The notes: a model not told the origin generated them from the letters alone. DNA of 64,000 nt from Gilvimarinus xylanilyticus (GCF_024195295.1 NZ_JAMFTH010000006.1:1-64000); one strand, 5' to 3'; positions 18,503 to 27,821 are shown, counted from the stretch's first letter. Numbers and translations are program-made.

Positions 18503-18949
18503 ATGGAAGTTATTCTGCTCGAGAAAGTAGGTAAGCTGGGCGCCATTGGCGACAAAGTTACCGTTAAGTCAGGCTTTGGCCGCAACTTCCTGGTTCCGCA
18601 AGGTAAAGCGGTACCGGCAACGGCGTCTAACATTGCCGAATTTGAAGCGCGTCGCGCTGAGCTGGAAGCCGCTGCTGCGGAGAAGAAAGCCGAAGCCGAG
18701 AAGCGTGCCGAGAAACTGGCCGATCTGGCCGTTACCATCGAAGCCAACGCTGGCGACGAAGGTAAGCTGTTTGGTTCTATCGGTACTCGCGATATCGCCG
18801 AAGCCATCACCGCCGCCGGTGTTGATGTGGTGAAATCTGAAGTTCGTCTGCCGGAAGGCGTTATTCGCGAAGTTGGCGAATACGACATCGACGTTCAGGT
18901 TCACGCCGAAGTGATCCAGGCGATCAAACTGTCTGTTGTTCCCGAGTAA
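18503..18949 (+). CDS. rplI: 50S ribosomal protein bL9
   Basis: Large-subunit ribosomal protein of 148 residues, full length: N-terminal RNA-binding domain [36 protein letters not shown], connecting helix rich in Ala, Glu and Lys (residues 45-75), and C-terminal domain with [22 protein letters not shown] lies before the ATG. Last ribosomal gene of the operon. A CGCCCGG/CCGGGCG hairpin at 18960-18981 and a terminator at 19009 follow before dnaB. Confidence 0.99.
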   Translation: MEVILLEKVGKLGAIGDKVTVKSGFGRNFLVPQGKAVPATASNIAEFEARRAELEAAAAEKKAEAEKRAEKLADLAVTIEANAGDEGKLFGSIGTRDIAEAITAAGVDVVKSEVRLPEGVIREVGEYDIDVQVHAEVIQAIKLSVVPE

Positions 18950-19008
18950 GTCTATCTACCGCCCGGGCTAAGCACCGGGCGTTAGTCTTACACGGCTGAC
19001 AAACCGAC

Positions 19009-19058
19009 AAAAATCGGGCACTATCGACAGCTTGACTGTTCGGGTGTCCGATTTTTTT
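19009..19058 (+). terminator. Terminator between rplI and dnaB
   Basis: An outer stem AAAAATCGG(G)CAC pairs with GTG(T)CCGATTTTT, with an inner CGACAG...CTGTTCG stem, and ends in a run of eight T residues. It lies 32 bp before the dnaB start, so it may attenuate dnaB. Confidence 0.7.
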
Positions 19059-19090
19059 TGCCCGCAATTTAAGGAATAAAAACTGCCGTC

Positions 19091-20494
19091 ATGTCTTCCG
19101 AGGCTCTCACAAATTACAGCGCCGATAACGATGCCCCCACCAAGGGCGCACTGCCCAGCTCGGTAGAGGCCGAGCAGGCCGTATTGGGCGGCCTGATGTT
19201 GGACAACAGCCGCTTGGATGCGGTGCTGGAAATTGCCTCAGAGGTCGATTTTTACCGCGACGATCATAAGCAAATCTTGCGAATGATGATCGAGCTGCAG
19301 GAAGACGCCCAGCCGCTAGACCCCGTAACCTTATCCGAAGCGCTGGAGCGCCACGGCGAATTAGAGCGCGTGGGTGGGCTGGGTTACCTGACCGAGCTGG
19401 CCGCCAATACCCCGGGCGCGGCGAATATTACCGCCTATGCGCGTATCGTGCGCGAGCGCTCCACCCTGCGCCAGCTGATTGCCGCCGCGCAAGACATCAG
19501 CCAATCCAGCTACAACCCGGCGGGACTCGACTCAGATGATCTGTTGCAGTTGGCGGAAAAGCGCGTTGCGCAGATTGCCGAAGATCGCCCCAAAGAGGGC
19601 GGCCTGCGCGAAGTGAACGGGCTGCTGAAAGAGACCGTCGAGCGCATTGACGAGCTGTTCCGCTCCGGCGACGACGTTACCGGCGTGCCCACCGGGCTGA
19701 CCGATCTGGACACCAAAACCTCGGGCTGGCAACCGGGCGAGCTGATTATTCTCGCGGCCCGTCCTTCTATGGGTAAAACCGCGCTGGCACTCAACTTTGT
19801 CGAATCAGCTATTTTCAGCCAGAGCACCCCGCGTCCGGTGCTGGTTTTCAGTATGGAAATGCCCTCGGCCGCGCTGGTGATGCGGATGATGTCCTCCATC
19901 GGCCGAATCGACCAGGGCCATATGCGCAACGGTAAGCTCACTGAAGAGGATTGGCCCAAGCTGTCGGCCGCGGTGAGTAAAATGAAAGACAAGCCGCTGT
20001 TCATCGACGACACTCCGGGCCTGACACCCCAGGAAATGCGCGCCCGTACCCGGCGTATCGCCCGCGAGCACGGCAACCCCGGCATGATTATGGTGGATTA
20101 TCTGCAATTGATGCAGGTGGCCGGTTCCACCGAAGGTCGTACCCAGGAAATCTCGGAAATTTCCCGCGCCCTAAAAGCCCTGGCCAAAGAATTTGACTGC
20201 CCGGTCATCGCCCTTTCACAGCTTAACCGCAGTGTGGAGCAGCGCCCCAACAAGCGCCCCATGAACTCGGACTTGCGTGAATCCGGTGCCATCGAGCAGG
20301 ACGCCGACGTTATTCTGTTTATTTACCGCGATGAATACTACAACGAAGACAGCCCCGATAAGGGTGTGTCCGAACTCATCGTGGGTAAACAGCGTAATGG
20401 TGAAGTCGGCACAGTGCGCGCGGCCTTTGTGGGTAAGTACACAAGGTTTGATAACTTGGCGGCGGATTATTTTGCGCAGCAGGATGATTATTAA
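19091..20494 (+). CDS. dnaB: Replicative DNA helicase
   Basis: Hexameric replicative helicase of 467 residues. The N-terminal DnaB domain (SSVEAEQAVLGGLMLDN) is followed by a RecA-like ATPase with Walker A ARPSMGKTALALN near residue 222, Walker B MIMVDYLQLM near residue 335, and the arginine-finger region SQLNRSVEQRPNKRPMNSDLRESGAIEQDADVI. No intein is present. It unwinds duplex DNA at the replication fork. It follows the rplI operon as in many gammaproteobacteria. A degenerate heptamer repeat begins 2 bp after the stop. Confidence 0.99.
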   Translation: MSSEALTNYSADNDAPTKGALPSSVEAEQAVLGGLMLDNSRLDAVLEIASEVDFYRDDHKQILRMMIELQEDAQPLDPVTLSEALERHGELERVGGLGYLTELAANTPGAANITAYARIVRERSTLRQLIAAAQDISQSSYNPAGLDSDDLLQLAEKRVAQIAEDRPKEGGLREVNGLLKETVERIDELFRSGDDVTGVPTGLTDLDTKTSGWQPGELIILAARPSMGKTALALNFVESAIFSQSTPRPVLVFSMEMPSAALVMRMMSSIGRIDQGHMRNGKLTEEDWPKLSAAVSKMKDKPLFIDDTPGLTPQEMRARTRRIAREHGNPGMIMVDYLQLMQVAGSTEGRTQEISEISRALKALAKEFDCPVIALSQLNRSVEQRPNKRPMNSDLRESGAIEQDADVILFIYRDEYYNEDSPDKGVSELIVGKQRNGEVGTVRAAFVGKYTRFDNLAADYFAQQDDY

Positions 20495-20496
20495 GA

Positions 20497-20549
20497 AGTC
20501 TGACGACGGACGTCTGAGGTCTGACGCAACTCTCAAGGGCGCGGCCCTT
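20497..20549 (+). repeat. Degenerate heptamer repeat and hairpin after dnaB
   Basis: Units AGTCTGA, CGACGGA, CGTCTGA, GGTCTGA, CGCAACT run in 7-bp register from 20497 to 20531. A short hairpin AAGGGC-GCG-GCCCTT follows at 20535-20549 and may act as the dnaB terminator, although only CTG follows it. Confidence 0.6.
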
Positions 20550-20631
20550 CTGTAAGCATCAATGGGGTTTCGACGCCCCGGCTAATTGATACACTGCAGG
20601 TCTAATAAATCGAGACAAAGGATGTTGTGAT

Positions 20632-22332
20632 ATGCGTTTTCGATCCGTTTTTCCCCCGATACTAGCCGCCGTTTTGGTTGGCTGCGGCGGTGGCTCGTCG
20701 GACACGGCTGATTCCGCTCCCGCTCCCGAACCCGAGACTCCAATAGGTTTTGAGCTTGAGACCTCTGTGATCGAACTGGTAGAGGATGGCGTGGCCAATG
20801 GCATGCTTGAGTTTGCAGTCGAAGGGGCTCAGTATTCAAGTGTTAGTGTCTCTGCGACAAGCCTCCCCGGCAAAGGCAGGTTATGGCTGGAAGAGTCAGG
20901 TACGTTCGTTTATGCGCCCGAGGCAGACCAGACGGGTGCCGACAGTTTTGAGGTTCAGCTTTCCTCTAAAGGTCAAACTTCGCGCACCTTCCGAATTCCG
21001 ATTCAAATCGAGCCGGTGAATGATGCTCCGGTTGTCGAGGTAACCGAAGGAAATTTTCCCCCGGTGGGGCGCTCCTCGGTGTTGTCGTTTCGTGTCGTCG
21101 ATCCAGATTCGGAGATCAAAGACGTGCACGCCGATCTCGACGGCAAGTCTCTGACGCCAATGTCCGTTGACGACGGACTCTATCGTTATCAAATTCAACT
21201 CGACAATCAGGCGAGCGTCGATTTTCGCGAGCCTCTCGTGCTGACGGTTTCACTGCGCGAAGGCAACACGCGACTGGAAGACCGCCTTCATTTATACCGC
21301 TCTTTGCCCGGCAAGCGGGACGGCGCCTACACCATTATGGGCTCGGCAGATAAACCGGGCTATGATCTGGTGTTATTGTCAGATCAATACACCGCCGACC
21401 AGCTGCCGCTTTTTCATCGGGACATTGATCAGTTCTTGCAGGCCAAGCTTCACGAGCCCGCCATTAATCAGACGCTGGGCCACTGGAACCTGCACGTGCT
21501 TTTTGCGCCGGTAGAGGACGACTCTATCAGTCAGTTTCTGATTGGCGATGTCTGTGAAGGGATGTGCGGTGATAACGAGCTCATAGAGCAAACCGCACGG
21601 ACTGCGTTTTCACAGTACGATCAAAGCATGGTGATACTCAATACCGAACAGCGCGGTGGCGCAGCGGGGGTGGTTGCCGTGACCAGCCGGGTAGATGTTG
21701 AAGCGGTCGGTTGGCACGAACTTGGACACCTCTATGCGAATTTGGCCGATGAGTACGACTCTCGCGCGGCGATTAGCGAGCACTCGGCATTGTCGTCCAA
21801 ACCTCAACTGGCGTCGCCGCCCAATGTGACATTTGATTCCGAGCCGCGAAACGCCCCCTGGGCTCACTGGATAGAAAATTTTGACGATGTACCCGGCACC
21901 GAGAATGCTTCCAGCGACCAGGGAGTGGGTTTGTTCCTGGGCGCTGACGCCAGCGCAGCTATGGCGTATCGACCCACATTCACCAGCATGATGCGCAGTG
22001 GCAGCGACCCTTTGGGTCCGGTCAATAGCGAAGCCTGGATCTTGGGCATCTACCCCTATCTGGACATCGAGAACGCCGCCTATCCCGCCGAGCGCACCAT
22101 TCAAAGCGAGGCTTCCGTGGTGTTCGGACTGGAGGGATTGTCGTACTCGCCCCTGCATCGCTTCCAGTGGCGCGTTGATGGTGTGATAAGCGCGGAGAAT
22201 GCTTTGAGTTTTCAGTGCTGTGAGGCCAATGGCAGCCGCATCGTTCAATTAGAGGTGATCAGTACAACCCCTATGGTGCGGTTGCTCGAGCCTGAGAACC
22301 TGGTCGATACCATCAGCTGGACGCTTGAATAA
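20632..22332 (+). CDS. Lipoprotein with M64 (IgA peptidase-like) metalloprotease domain
   Basis: Exported lipoprotein of 566 residues with lipobox LVGC at residues 20-23, followed by a Gly/Ser/Pro linker. Residues 40-130 form an immunoglobulin/cadherin-like repeat ending in VNDAPVV. A catalytic domain from about residue 235 has the zinc-protease motif HELGHLYANLADEY (first His near residue 362), matching peptidase family M64 (HExxH, Asp third ligand). It probably degrades proteins at the outer-membrane surface or in the periplasm. Monocistronic. Ribosome site AAAGGATG lies 5-12 bases before the ATG. The specific substrate is unknown, and the name IgA peptidase is only the family label. Confidence 0.8.
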   Translation: MRFRSVFPPILAAVLVGCGGGSSDTADSAPAPEPETPIGFELETSVIELVEDGVANGMLEFAVEGAQYSSVSVSATSLPGKGRLWLEESGTFVYAPEADQTGADSFEVQLSSKGQTSRTFRIPIQIEPVNDAPVVEVTEGNFPPVGRSSVLSFRVVDPDSEIKDVHADLDGKSLTPMSVDDGLYRYQIQLDNQASVDFREPLVLTVSLREGNTRLEDRLHLYRSLPGKRDGAYTIMGSADKPGYDLVLLSDQYTADQLPLFHRDIDQFLQAKLHEPAINQTLGHWNLHVLFAPVEDDSISQFLIGDVCEGMCGDNELIEQTARTAFSQYDQSMVILNTEQRGGAAGVVAVTSRVDVEAVGWHELGHLYANLADEYDSRAAISEHSALSSKPQLASPPNVTFDSEPRNAPWAHWIENFDDVPGTENASSDQGVGLFLGADASAAMAYRPTFTSMMRSGSDPLGPVNSEAWILGIYPYLDIENAAYPAERTIQSEASVVFGLEGLSYSPLHRFQWRVDGVISAENALSFQCCEANGSRIVQLEVISTTPMVRLLEPENLVDTISWTLE

Positions 22333-22479
22333 ACCGCTTGCGCAACAAGTGCTGACTCAATTGATCAAACCTTCCATTGAGTGCTGTGCCGCGAACGAAT
22401 AGCGGCTGCTCCCAAGGGGGCGTCGCTCACCCTCCTTGCGGGGATTGACCCCCGAAGTGGCAGCGTCGAAAATACTGTT

Positions 22480-22524
22480 TAGCGTTCAGCGCCGTCCCCC
22501 ATTAACCGTTCCCCGTTTCCCGGT
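22480..22524 (-). repeat. Degenerate heptamer repeat
   Basis: The stretch GTTCAGC, GCCGTCC, CCCATTA, ACCGTTC, CCCGTTT, CCCGG follows the 7-bp register of the repeat family in minus orientation. The region 22333-22532 between the M64 and MOSC genes otherwise shows nothing recognisable. Confidence 0.45.
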
Positions 22525-22532
22525 CTTTTACA

Positions 22533-23075
22533 ATGAACTCCCAAGCTCGCCTTCTCGATAAGCTCGCTAAAGACCTAAAACCCGGCCGCCTAGAATGGAT
22601 CGGCCTGCGCAGCGCTCATCGCGGTGAGATTCAAGTCGTGGGGTCAGCCGAAGCAATTGCTAATAGGGGGCTTGCGGGCGATCATCGCAGCAGCAAAACC
22701 CCTGGCTCGGGGCGGCAGGTGACGCTGATAAGTCGTGAATTTATCCAGCAAATTTGCCTGCATACGGGTTTTGCTGAGATTGACCCTGTTCTGCTTCGCC
22801 GTAACCTCGTGGTCAGCGGGTTAAACCTTAATTTACTGCGCCATCAGCGGGTGCAGATTGGTGAGGTGATTATCGAGCCTGCGGCTCTGTGCCACCCCTG
22901 CTCGCGCATGAACCAGAACCTGGGGCCGGGCGGCGCCGCGGCCATGTACGGCTACGGTGGTTTATGCGCCAGAATCGTCCAGGGCGGCCGGTTAAGTGTC
23001 GGAAATAGCGTAGTGCGCCTGCCCCGTGAACCCGGTCAGCCGGGCCAATCACAAGGTTCTTTATTTGCTCGTTAG
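22533..23075 (+). CDS. MOSC-domain protein
   Basis: Soluble protein of 180 residues with the MOSC (molybdenum cofactor sulfurase C-terminal) fold: GLRSAHRGEIQVV, ANRGLAGDHRSSKTPGSGRQVTLISREFI, LLRRNLVVSGLNL and the conserved cysteine in ALCHPCSRMNQNLG near residue 127. MOSC proteins bind or transfer sulfur to metal cofactors, or act in N-hydroxylated base reduction (YiiM-like). The substrate is unknown here. It stands alone between repeats, with panC 156 bp downstream. ATG 22533 has no strong ribosome site. Confidence 0.78.
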   Translation: MNSQARLLDKLAKDLKPGRLEWIGLRSAHRGEIQVVGSAEAIANRGLAGDHRSSKTPGSGRQVTLISREFIQQICLHTGFAEIDPVLLRRNLVVSGLNLNLLRHQRVQIGEVIIEPAALCHPCSRMNQNLGPGGAAAMYGYGGLCARIVQGGRLSVGNSVVRLPREPGQPGQSQGSLFAR

Positions 23076-23104
23076 CATCCGCGCGGGCGTGGTTGGCGTA
23101 TTAT

Positions 23105-23154
23105 TGTCTGCGTTTTGCGTCAGGCACCAAACGTCAGCCCTCAGGCATTCAACC
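23105..23154 (-). repeat. Degenerate heptamer repeat before panC
   Basis: On the minus strand the units GCCTGAG, GGCTGAC, GTTTGGT, GCCTGAC, GCAAAAC, GCAGAC keep the 7-bp register. It lies just after the MOSC stop. Confidence 0.45.
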
Positions 23155-23164
23155 TCGCCCAAAA

Positions 23165-23196
23165 AATGTACATCCCCCGCCCGAAAGTGTATTATC
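23165..23196 (+). promoter_or_regulatory. Possible panC promoter
   Basis: TGTACA, a 17-bp spacer and TATTAT lie about 35 bp before the panC ATG. The -35 box matches the consensus at four of six positions. Weak evidence. Confidence 0.35.
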
Positions 23197-23231
23197 CGCC
23201 CCCCGGAATTCACGGGTAGTTTGAGGCCATT

Positions 23232-24083
23232 ATGCAGGTTTTCCATCATATTCGTTCTCTGCGCGACGCCCTGGCTGAGGCGCGGCGCGCGGGCAAGCGC
23301 ATAGGCTTTGTGCCCACCATGGGTAACTTGCACGATGCCCACTTGGCGCTGGTTAAACAGGCTCAATCTACCTGCGATTGCGTGGTGGCCAGTATCTTCG
23401 TTAACCGTTTGCAGTTTGGTCTTAACGAAGACTGGGACCGCTACCCGCGCACTCTGGCCGACGATACCGCTAAGCTGGAATCCATTGGTTGCGACTATCT
23501 TTTCTGTCCTGAAGAGACCGAAATGTACCCCAACGGCATGGATGAGCAGACCCGTGTCATTGTACCCGCCATGACCGATGTACTCTGTGGCGCCAGTCGT
23601 CCGGGGCATTTTGAAGGTGTGACCACGGTGGTGACGAAGCTGTTTAATATTGTGCAGCCGGATGAAGCGGTTTTTGGCGTCAAAGACTTTCAGCAGCTGG
23701 CGGTTATTCGCCGAATGGCGGAAGATTTGTGCATGCCGGTGAAAATCACCGCGGGCGAGATTTACCGCGAAGACGACGGTTTGGCGCTAAGCTCGCGTAA
23801 CGGCTTTATTACCGACGACGAGCGACCCCGCGTAAGCCAGCTAAACCGCACGCTGAATTGGCTGGGCGAGCAAATAAAGGCCGGACGGCGCGATTTTCTG
23901 GCCTTGCAAGACGAGGGGCGCGGGCAAATTGAGAACGCGGGTTTTAAGGTGGATTACCTGGAAATCTGCAACAGTCGCACGCTAAAACCGGCGGCAGACG
24001 ATGACAGGGAGCTGACAGTCCTGGGGGCCATGTATACGGAAGGGGCCCGTTTGATTGATAATATATCGCTGGAAGTGGTCTAA
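23232..24083 (+). CDS. panC: Pantothenate synthetase
   Basis: Cytoplasmic ligase of 283 residues joining pantoate and beta-alanine with ATP to make pantothenate (vitamin B5). Motifs: [16 protein letters not shown] (the HIGH-like nucleotide site), [59 protein letters not shown], and ALSSRNGF. Full length. panD follows 63 bp later, so the pair supplies and uses beta-alanine; panB is not in the window. Usual family sequence is NxxQF; here it reads NRLQFG, a tolerated variant. Confidence 0.97.
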   Translation: MQVFHHIRSLRDALAEARRAGKRIGFVPTMGNLHDAHLALVKQAQSTCDCVVASIFVNRLQFGLNEDWDRYPRTLADDTAKLESIGCDYLFCPEETEMYPNGMDEQTRVIVPAMTDVLCGASRPGHFEGVTTVVTKLFNIVQPDEAVFGVKDFQQLAVIRRMAEDLCMPVKITAGEIYREDDGLALSSRNGFITDDERPRVSQLNRTLNWLGEQIKAGRRDFLALQDEGRGQIENAGFKVDYLEICNSRTLKPAADDDRELTVLGAMYTEGARLIDNISLEVV

Positions 24084-24146
24084 CAGCCTGCTAAACTTCC
24101 GGCGCTGGTGCCAAGGCGCCAATGATGAATACTGAAGGAGGAGCCC

Positions 24147-24527
24147 ATGCTCTCTACCATGCTTAAAGGCAAACTGCATATGGCCGCCGTCACCCAGGCT
24201 GAGCTGTGGTACGACGGCTCCTGCGCCATTGATGCCGATCTGGTAGAACTGGCCGGACTGCGCGAGTTTGAACAGATAGATATTTACAACGTCAACAACG
24301 GCGAACGCTTTACCACCTATGTGATTCTGGCCGAACGCGGCTCTGGCACCATTTCTATGAACGGCGCCGCCGCGCGCAAAGTACAGGTGGGTGATCGGGT
24401 GATTATCGGCGCCTACGGCCAGTACACCGAGCAGCAGCTGGAAGGCTACAAGCCACGTCTGGTCTATCTGGACGACAAAAACAAAGTTGAGCGCACCACC
24501 AATACCATTCCGATGCAACTAGTGTAA
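24147..24527 (+). CDS. panD: Aspartate 1-decarboxylase
   Basis: Pyruvoyl enzyme of 126 residues producing beta-alanine from aspartate. The self-cleavage site Gly24-Ser25 is present in [10 protein letters not shown], with the upstream [13 protein letters not shown] and downstream [12 protein letters not shown] and [28 protein letters not shown] segments of the family. A strong ribosome site (AAGGAGGA) precedes the ATG. It lies downstream of panC in a likely operon. The stop is followed at once by a heptamer repeat and an intrinsic terminator. Confidence 0.98.
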   Translation: MLSTMLKGKLHMAAVTQAELWYDGSCAIDADLVELAGLREFEQIDIYNVNNGERFTTYVILAERGSGTISMNGAAARKVQVGDRVIIGAYGQYTEQQLEGYKPRLVYLDDKNKVERTTNTIPMQLV

Positions 24528-24530
24528 AAG

Positions 24531-24581
24531 TCTGACGTCGGATGTCAGATGCGGGACGCGGATAGCGGAACGCAGGACGCT
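24531..24581 (+). repeat. Degenerate heptamer repeat after panD
   Basis: Seven units in strict 7-bp register: TGACGTC, GGATGTC, AGATGCG, GGACGCG, GATAGCG, GAACGCA, GGACGCT. This single array holds unit types that are homogenised separately elsewhere in the window, which shows the family relationship. Confidence 0.8.
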
Positions 24582-24585
24582 AAAT

Positions 24586-24619
24586 AAAAAAGGGCGAACC
24601 GTGAGGTTCGCCCTTTTTT
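24586..24619. terminator. Strong bidirectional intrinsic terminator
   Basis: A-tract and stem AAAAAAGGGCGAACC, loop GTGA, GGTTCGCCCTTTTTT. It serves panD on the plus strand and the G8-domain gene on the minus strand. Confidence 0.93.
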
Positions 24620-24683
24620 GGGTGTGCTTGTTAGGAAAATATATTTTTGTTGACGGCGGTTTCGACAAAACTGAGATAATCTT

Positions 24684-24792
24684 GTCCAACGTCCAACGTC
24701 CAACGTCCAACGTCCAACGTCCAACGTCCAACGTCCAACGTCCAACGTCCAACGTCCAACGTCCAACGTCCAACGTCCAACGTCCAACGTCC
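24684..24792 (-). repeat. Perfect heptamer tandem array (GTCCAAC)15
   Basis: Fifteen identical copies of GTCCAAC (minus-strand unit GTTGGAC) end two bases before the stop codon of the leftward G8-domain gene. No base differs between copies, indicating recent expansion or strong homogenisation. Open frames across it are artefacts of the 7-bp period. Confidence 0.97.
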
Positions 24793-24794
24793 CA

Positions 24795-27700
24795 TCAATT
24801 AACTGAAATACTCACTTCGCCCCGATGAGCATTGCCGTGCTCGTCTCCCACCCAGTAATGAAACACGTCGGTGCCGCGCATATCGGGGTAGGCGCGGTAG
24901 GTGATGCGACTGCCGGTGTGTGAGACTGTGCCGTATAGCGGGCTGACCACACTTAATATGCGCAGCGAGTCGCCCTCGGGGTCAGAGTCGTTGGTGATCA
25001 GGTCTAAGGTTATTTCGCCGCCTGCGGAGACCGAGCCAGAATCCTTCCCTGCTACGGGGGCTTGATTATCCAAGTCAATAATGCCCCGGTAGCGGGCATC
25101 ACGCCAGGCGTGATATTGATTACCCAATCGGTTCACAACGTCGGGCCCCAGCAGAATTTTAAGCGGCTGCATATACACCTCGCCCGTGGCCCGGTCGCTA
25201 AAGTATTCACGTTTAATGGCGTAGTGCGCGCCGCTTTCGGTTTGGTAATAACCGGCCTGCGCTACCAGGGCAATCATATCCTTGTTGCCCATGCCAATAG
25301 AGTCATAACCGGCAGGTATGGGGTTGGGGCCAATGCTGTCGGTTTTGTTGCCGCTAAAACTGATGCCGGTGCCTGCGGTGGTGGCCGGGTCTAAGTATTC
25401 GTAATAGCCGTCAGCGTTTAATCCGTCGAATGTGAGCTCAAAGCGATTTGGGGCCAGGTCACTGCCATCGATAATGACATCGCTGGTATCTCGCTCATCG
25501 TAAACCTGCGTCACTCCGTTGATTTGTCCTCCAATCACCACAAACTGGTCCAGACCCATCGGGTTGCTACTGACATGATCTTTGTCCAGGTCTATGCCCA
25601 CGTCAAAGTTTTCAATGCGGGCATCGCGCACCACCATGTCAGTGGTGTTGCGACCAAATTCAATCCCGGTTTCAGCACTACGGAATGGCTCAGAGGTCAG
25701 GCCAGTGACATCAAAGTCGCGCAACAGATAGTGAGAGGTGTACTCGATAGAGGCGCCGGTTTTTACCTCCCAGGCGGTGAAGTCGCTCATGACGGTGTAA
25801 ATATCATGGCGTTGGCGCGGGTTGGCTTTGACAACAAATGTCCCCAAGGTGCTGGCATAGGCCTCGTTGCCGTGAAAGTGACGAATAGGAATTTTGTCGG
25901 CGGGCACAGTACCGGCCAAACCCACCGCCTGAGGGGCCATAAAGAGGCCTGGGTCGGTGCCGATCATGGTGTCCGAGTGATCGCGATGAAAGTAAGTAAA
26001 GCCTCGGTTAACGCTGGCGGCGATATTACCTACCGCGGCCACCATGCGGCCCTGAAACCAAAACCCATCGCCACTGCGAGCGATATCAAAGCCGAAAATG
26101 TCATTGTTATTCTTGGGGTTGTAGGCACCGCTAATGCCCTCGGCTTTAATCGCCAGATTGTGAGTCCAGGCGCCGGTCTCGTTGCCGGTTTCGGCGACAA
26201 AGCCCGCGCCAAAGGTATCGTAACTGACGTTATTGTGTAGCATGGCGTGGCTGTCGTGGTGCACATAGCCCCAGCCGGGCGAGCCGAACACCGCATTGCC
26301 TATACCCACGGCTGGGTTATTTTGGTCGCGCGTGCCCGAGCGGTGAAAGTGAAAGCTGTAGCGCCCCCGGACATTGGTGTCCGAGGCCATAGTACTTACA
26401 TCTACCGCCTCGCGGTTGTTGCGCGATTTGTCGGTCCGGCCCAGTTGAAAAAACTCGGCATAGCGCACGTCTATGTCGTTGTTATGCATAAACATCACGT
26501 GGCCGCGCTGATGCACAGGTACAGAGCCGGCGCTTTCCGTCACAAAGCGAACATTGCGGCTAAAGTTGCCCACGCTGGCTTTTAAATCGTCCCTGGGTGA
26601 TTCGTGGTTGTGCTGCAAGGGGGCGTCTAGCGTGACACTAGACCCGCTTACCGCTGTAATGGTACGGACTTCATCTTGGGTGCCGTGGTAGCGGACCTCG
26701 CGAATACTGTTATCCCACTTCCAGCCCGAAAACCGGGTGCCGGTTATGACCAGCGTGTCGCCTTCACGCCAACCCCGCGCACTGCGCGCTAGGTGCAGCT
26801 GGCTGTCTCCCGCCCGGGCGTCCGTGGCGAGCTTAAGGTGGGACACTTTTTCGGCGCCGTGTATTTCTAACGTACCGTGAGCGATAAGGCCCCGGCTCAG
26901 CAGCAATGGGTCCCAGTCGACATCTATGTCGCCATTGGCGGCAAAGACAATCTCGGCATTCACCGAGCGGTTGACCGGTTGGCTTTGGGTGCCAATAGTC
27001 AGGGTGCCGCGTGGGTCCACAAACAGAGTATCCAGGGTCATGCGGGTGTCGCTGTTGGTGGCGAAGTTGAGTTCCCCATCAACACGCAACGTATGTAGGC
27101 GCGCGGTATCACTTAACGCGTAGCTGACGGTATTGTCGCGCCCAATCACGACCCGTGCACCATCGCCTGGCACAGCGCCATTGTGCCAGATGCTTGGGTC
27201 ACACCAGTCGCCATCGGCGATGGTGGCATGGGTGGCATCTTCGTAGGCCACCAGGGCATGGGCCGCCATATGTTCTGCCATTTTCGCAGCGTTAGAGTGG
27301 CTCATGCCGCTGTTGCTAAAGCTGGGGAGTTCCGCTGCTGGGTTTGGGCTGCCCCCGGCAGGAGGGCAGGCGCTGTTCTCGCTAAAGGCGACGGTAGTGT
27401 CTACCGAACTTGCTTGGCTAGAGCTCGAGGTGCTGCTATCGGGGGATGAACTTACCGGGCTTGAGCTAATGGCACTGCTGCTGGACACCGAGCTTGCAGC
27501 TAGCTCAGAGGCTGTCGACGAGGTGTTAGTGGCCGACTGATTACGGCTGGAGGAGCTGACCACTGCGACCGAGCTGCCTATGCTGGATGCTTGAGCCGCG
27601 CTTGATGGGCTCGATACCATGCTCATTGCACCGCTCGATTGCGCTGAGCTATTCGTTACTGTTTCTCGACTCGAAGTGGAGGAGGCCTGCGAGCTGGCGC

Positions 27701-27821
27701 TGCTGTGTGTTTGCGACGAGCGTTGTTGGGTTGCAGACGATGAGCCTGCGCCATCGGAGCCTCCGCCGCAGGCGGCCAGGAGTACACTGGTTAGGGTTAC
27801 GGCAATATAGTGTGGGCGCAC
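24795..27821 (-). CDS. G8-domain beta-helix lipoprotein with Ser-rich linker
   Basis: Surface or periplasmic lipoprotein of 1008 residues. Lipobox LAAC is at residues 15-18 in VLLAACGGG; residues 25-150 are a serine-rich low-complexity linker. A G8 domain follows (about 200-330: GDWCDPSIWHNGAVPGDGARVVIG ... LRVDGELNFATNSDTRMTLDTLFV), then a long right-handed beta-helix region (SFHFHRSGTRDQNNPAVGIGNAVF, HNNVSYDTFGAGFVAETGNETG) resembling the CEMIP/PKHD1-like architecture. The C terminus has a cadherin/Ig-like repeat (NQAPVAGKDSGSVSAGGEITLDLITNDSDPEGDSL). Such proteins are thought to bind or cleave polysaccharides. Monocistronic. Substrate unknown. Confidence 0.78.
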   Translation of the reverse strand: MRPHYIAVTLTSVLLAACGGGSDGAGSSSATQQRSSQTHSSASSQASSTSSRETVTNSSAQSSGAMSMVSSPSSAAQASSIGSSVAVVSSSSRNQSATNTSSTASELAASSVSSSSAISSSPVSSSPDSSTSSSSQASSVDTTVAFSENSACPPAGGSPNPAAELPSFSNSGMSHSNAAKMAEHMAAHALVAYEDATHATIADGDWCDPSIWHNGAVPGDGARVVIGRDNTVSYALSDTARLHTLRVDGELNFATNSDTRMTLDTLFVDPRGTLTIGTQSQPVNRSVNAEIVFAANGDIDVDWDPLLLSRGLIAHGTLEIHGAEKVSHLKLATDARAGDSQLHLARSARGWREGDTLVITGTRFSGWKWDNSIREVRYHGTQDEVRTITAVSGSSVTLDAPLQHNHESPRDDLKASVGNFSRNVRFVTESAGSVPVHQRGHVMFMHNNDIDVRYAEFFQLGRTDKSRNNREAVDVSTMASDTNVRGRYSFHFHRSGTRDQNNPAVGIGNAVFGSPGWGYVHHDSHAMLHNNVSYDTFGAGFVAETGNETGAWTHNLAIKAEGISGAYNPKNNNDIFGFDIARSGDGFWFQGRMVAAVGNIAASVNRGFTYFHRDHSDTMIGTDPGLFMAPQAVGLAGTVPADKIPIRHFHGNEAYASTLGTFVVKANPRQRHDIYTVMSDFTAWEVKTGASIEYTSHYLLRDFDVTGLTSEPFRSAETGIEFGRNTTDMVVRDARIENFDVGIDLDKDHVSSNPMGLDQFVVIGGQINGVTQVYDERDTSDVIIDGSDLAPNRFELTFDGLNADGYYEYLDPATTAGTGISFSGNKTDSIGPNPIPAGYDSIGMGNKDMIALVAQAGYYQTESGAHYAIKREYFSDRATGEVYMQPLKILLGPDVVNRLGNQYHAWRDARYRGIIDLDNQAPVAGKDSGSVSAGGEITLDLITNDSDPEGDSLRILSVVSPLYGTVSHTGSRITYRAYPDMRGTDVFHYWVGDEHGNAHRGEVSISVN

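Noticed and set aside
24519-24828. Open frames with repeated DVGRWTL or VQRPTSN peptides
   Set aside because: These frames are translations of the 7-bp tandem array and its flanks; a period of 7 gives a 21-bp repeat in all frames. No ribosome site and no protein family.
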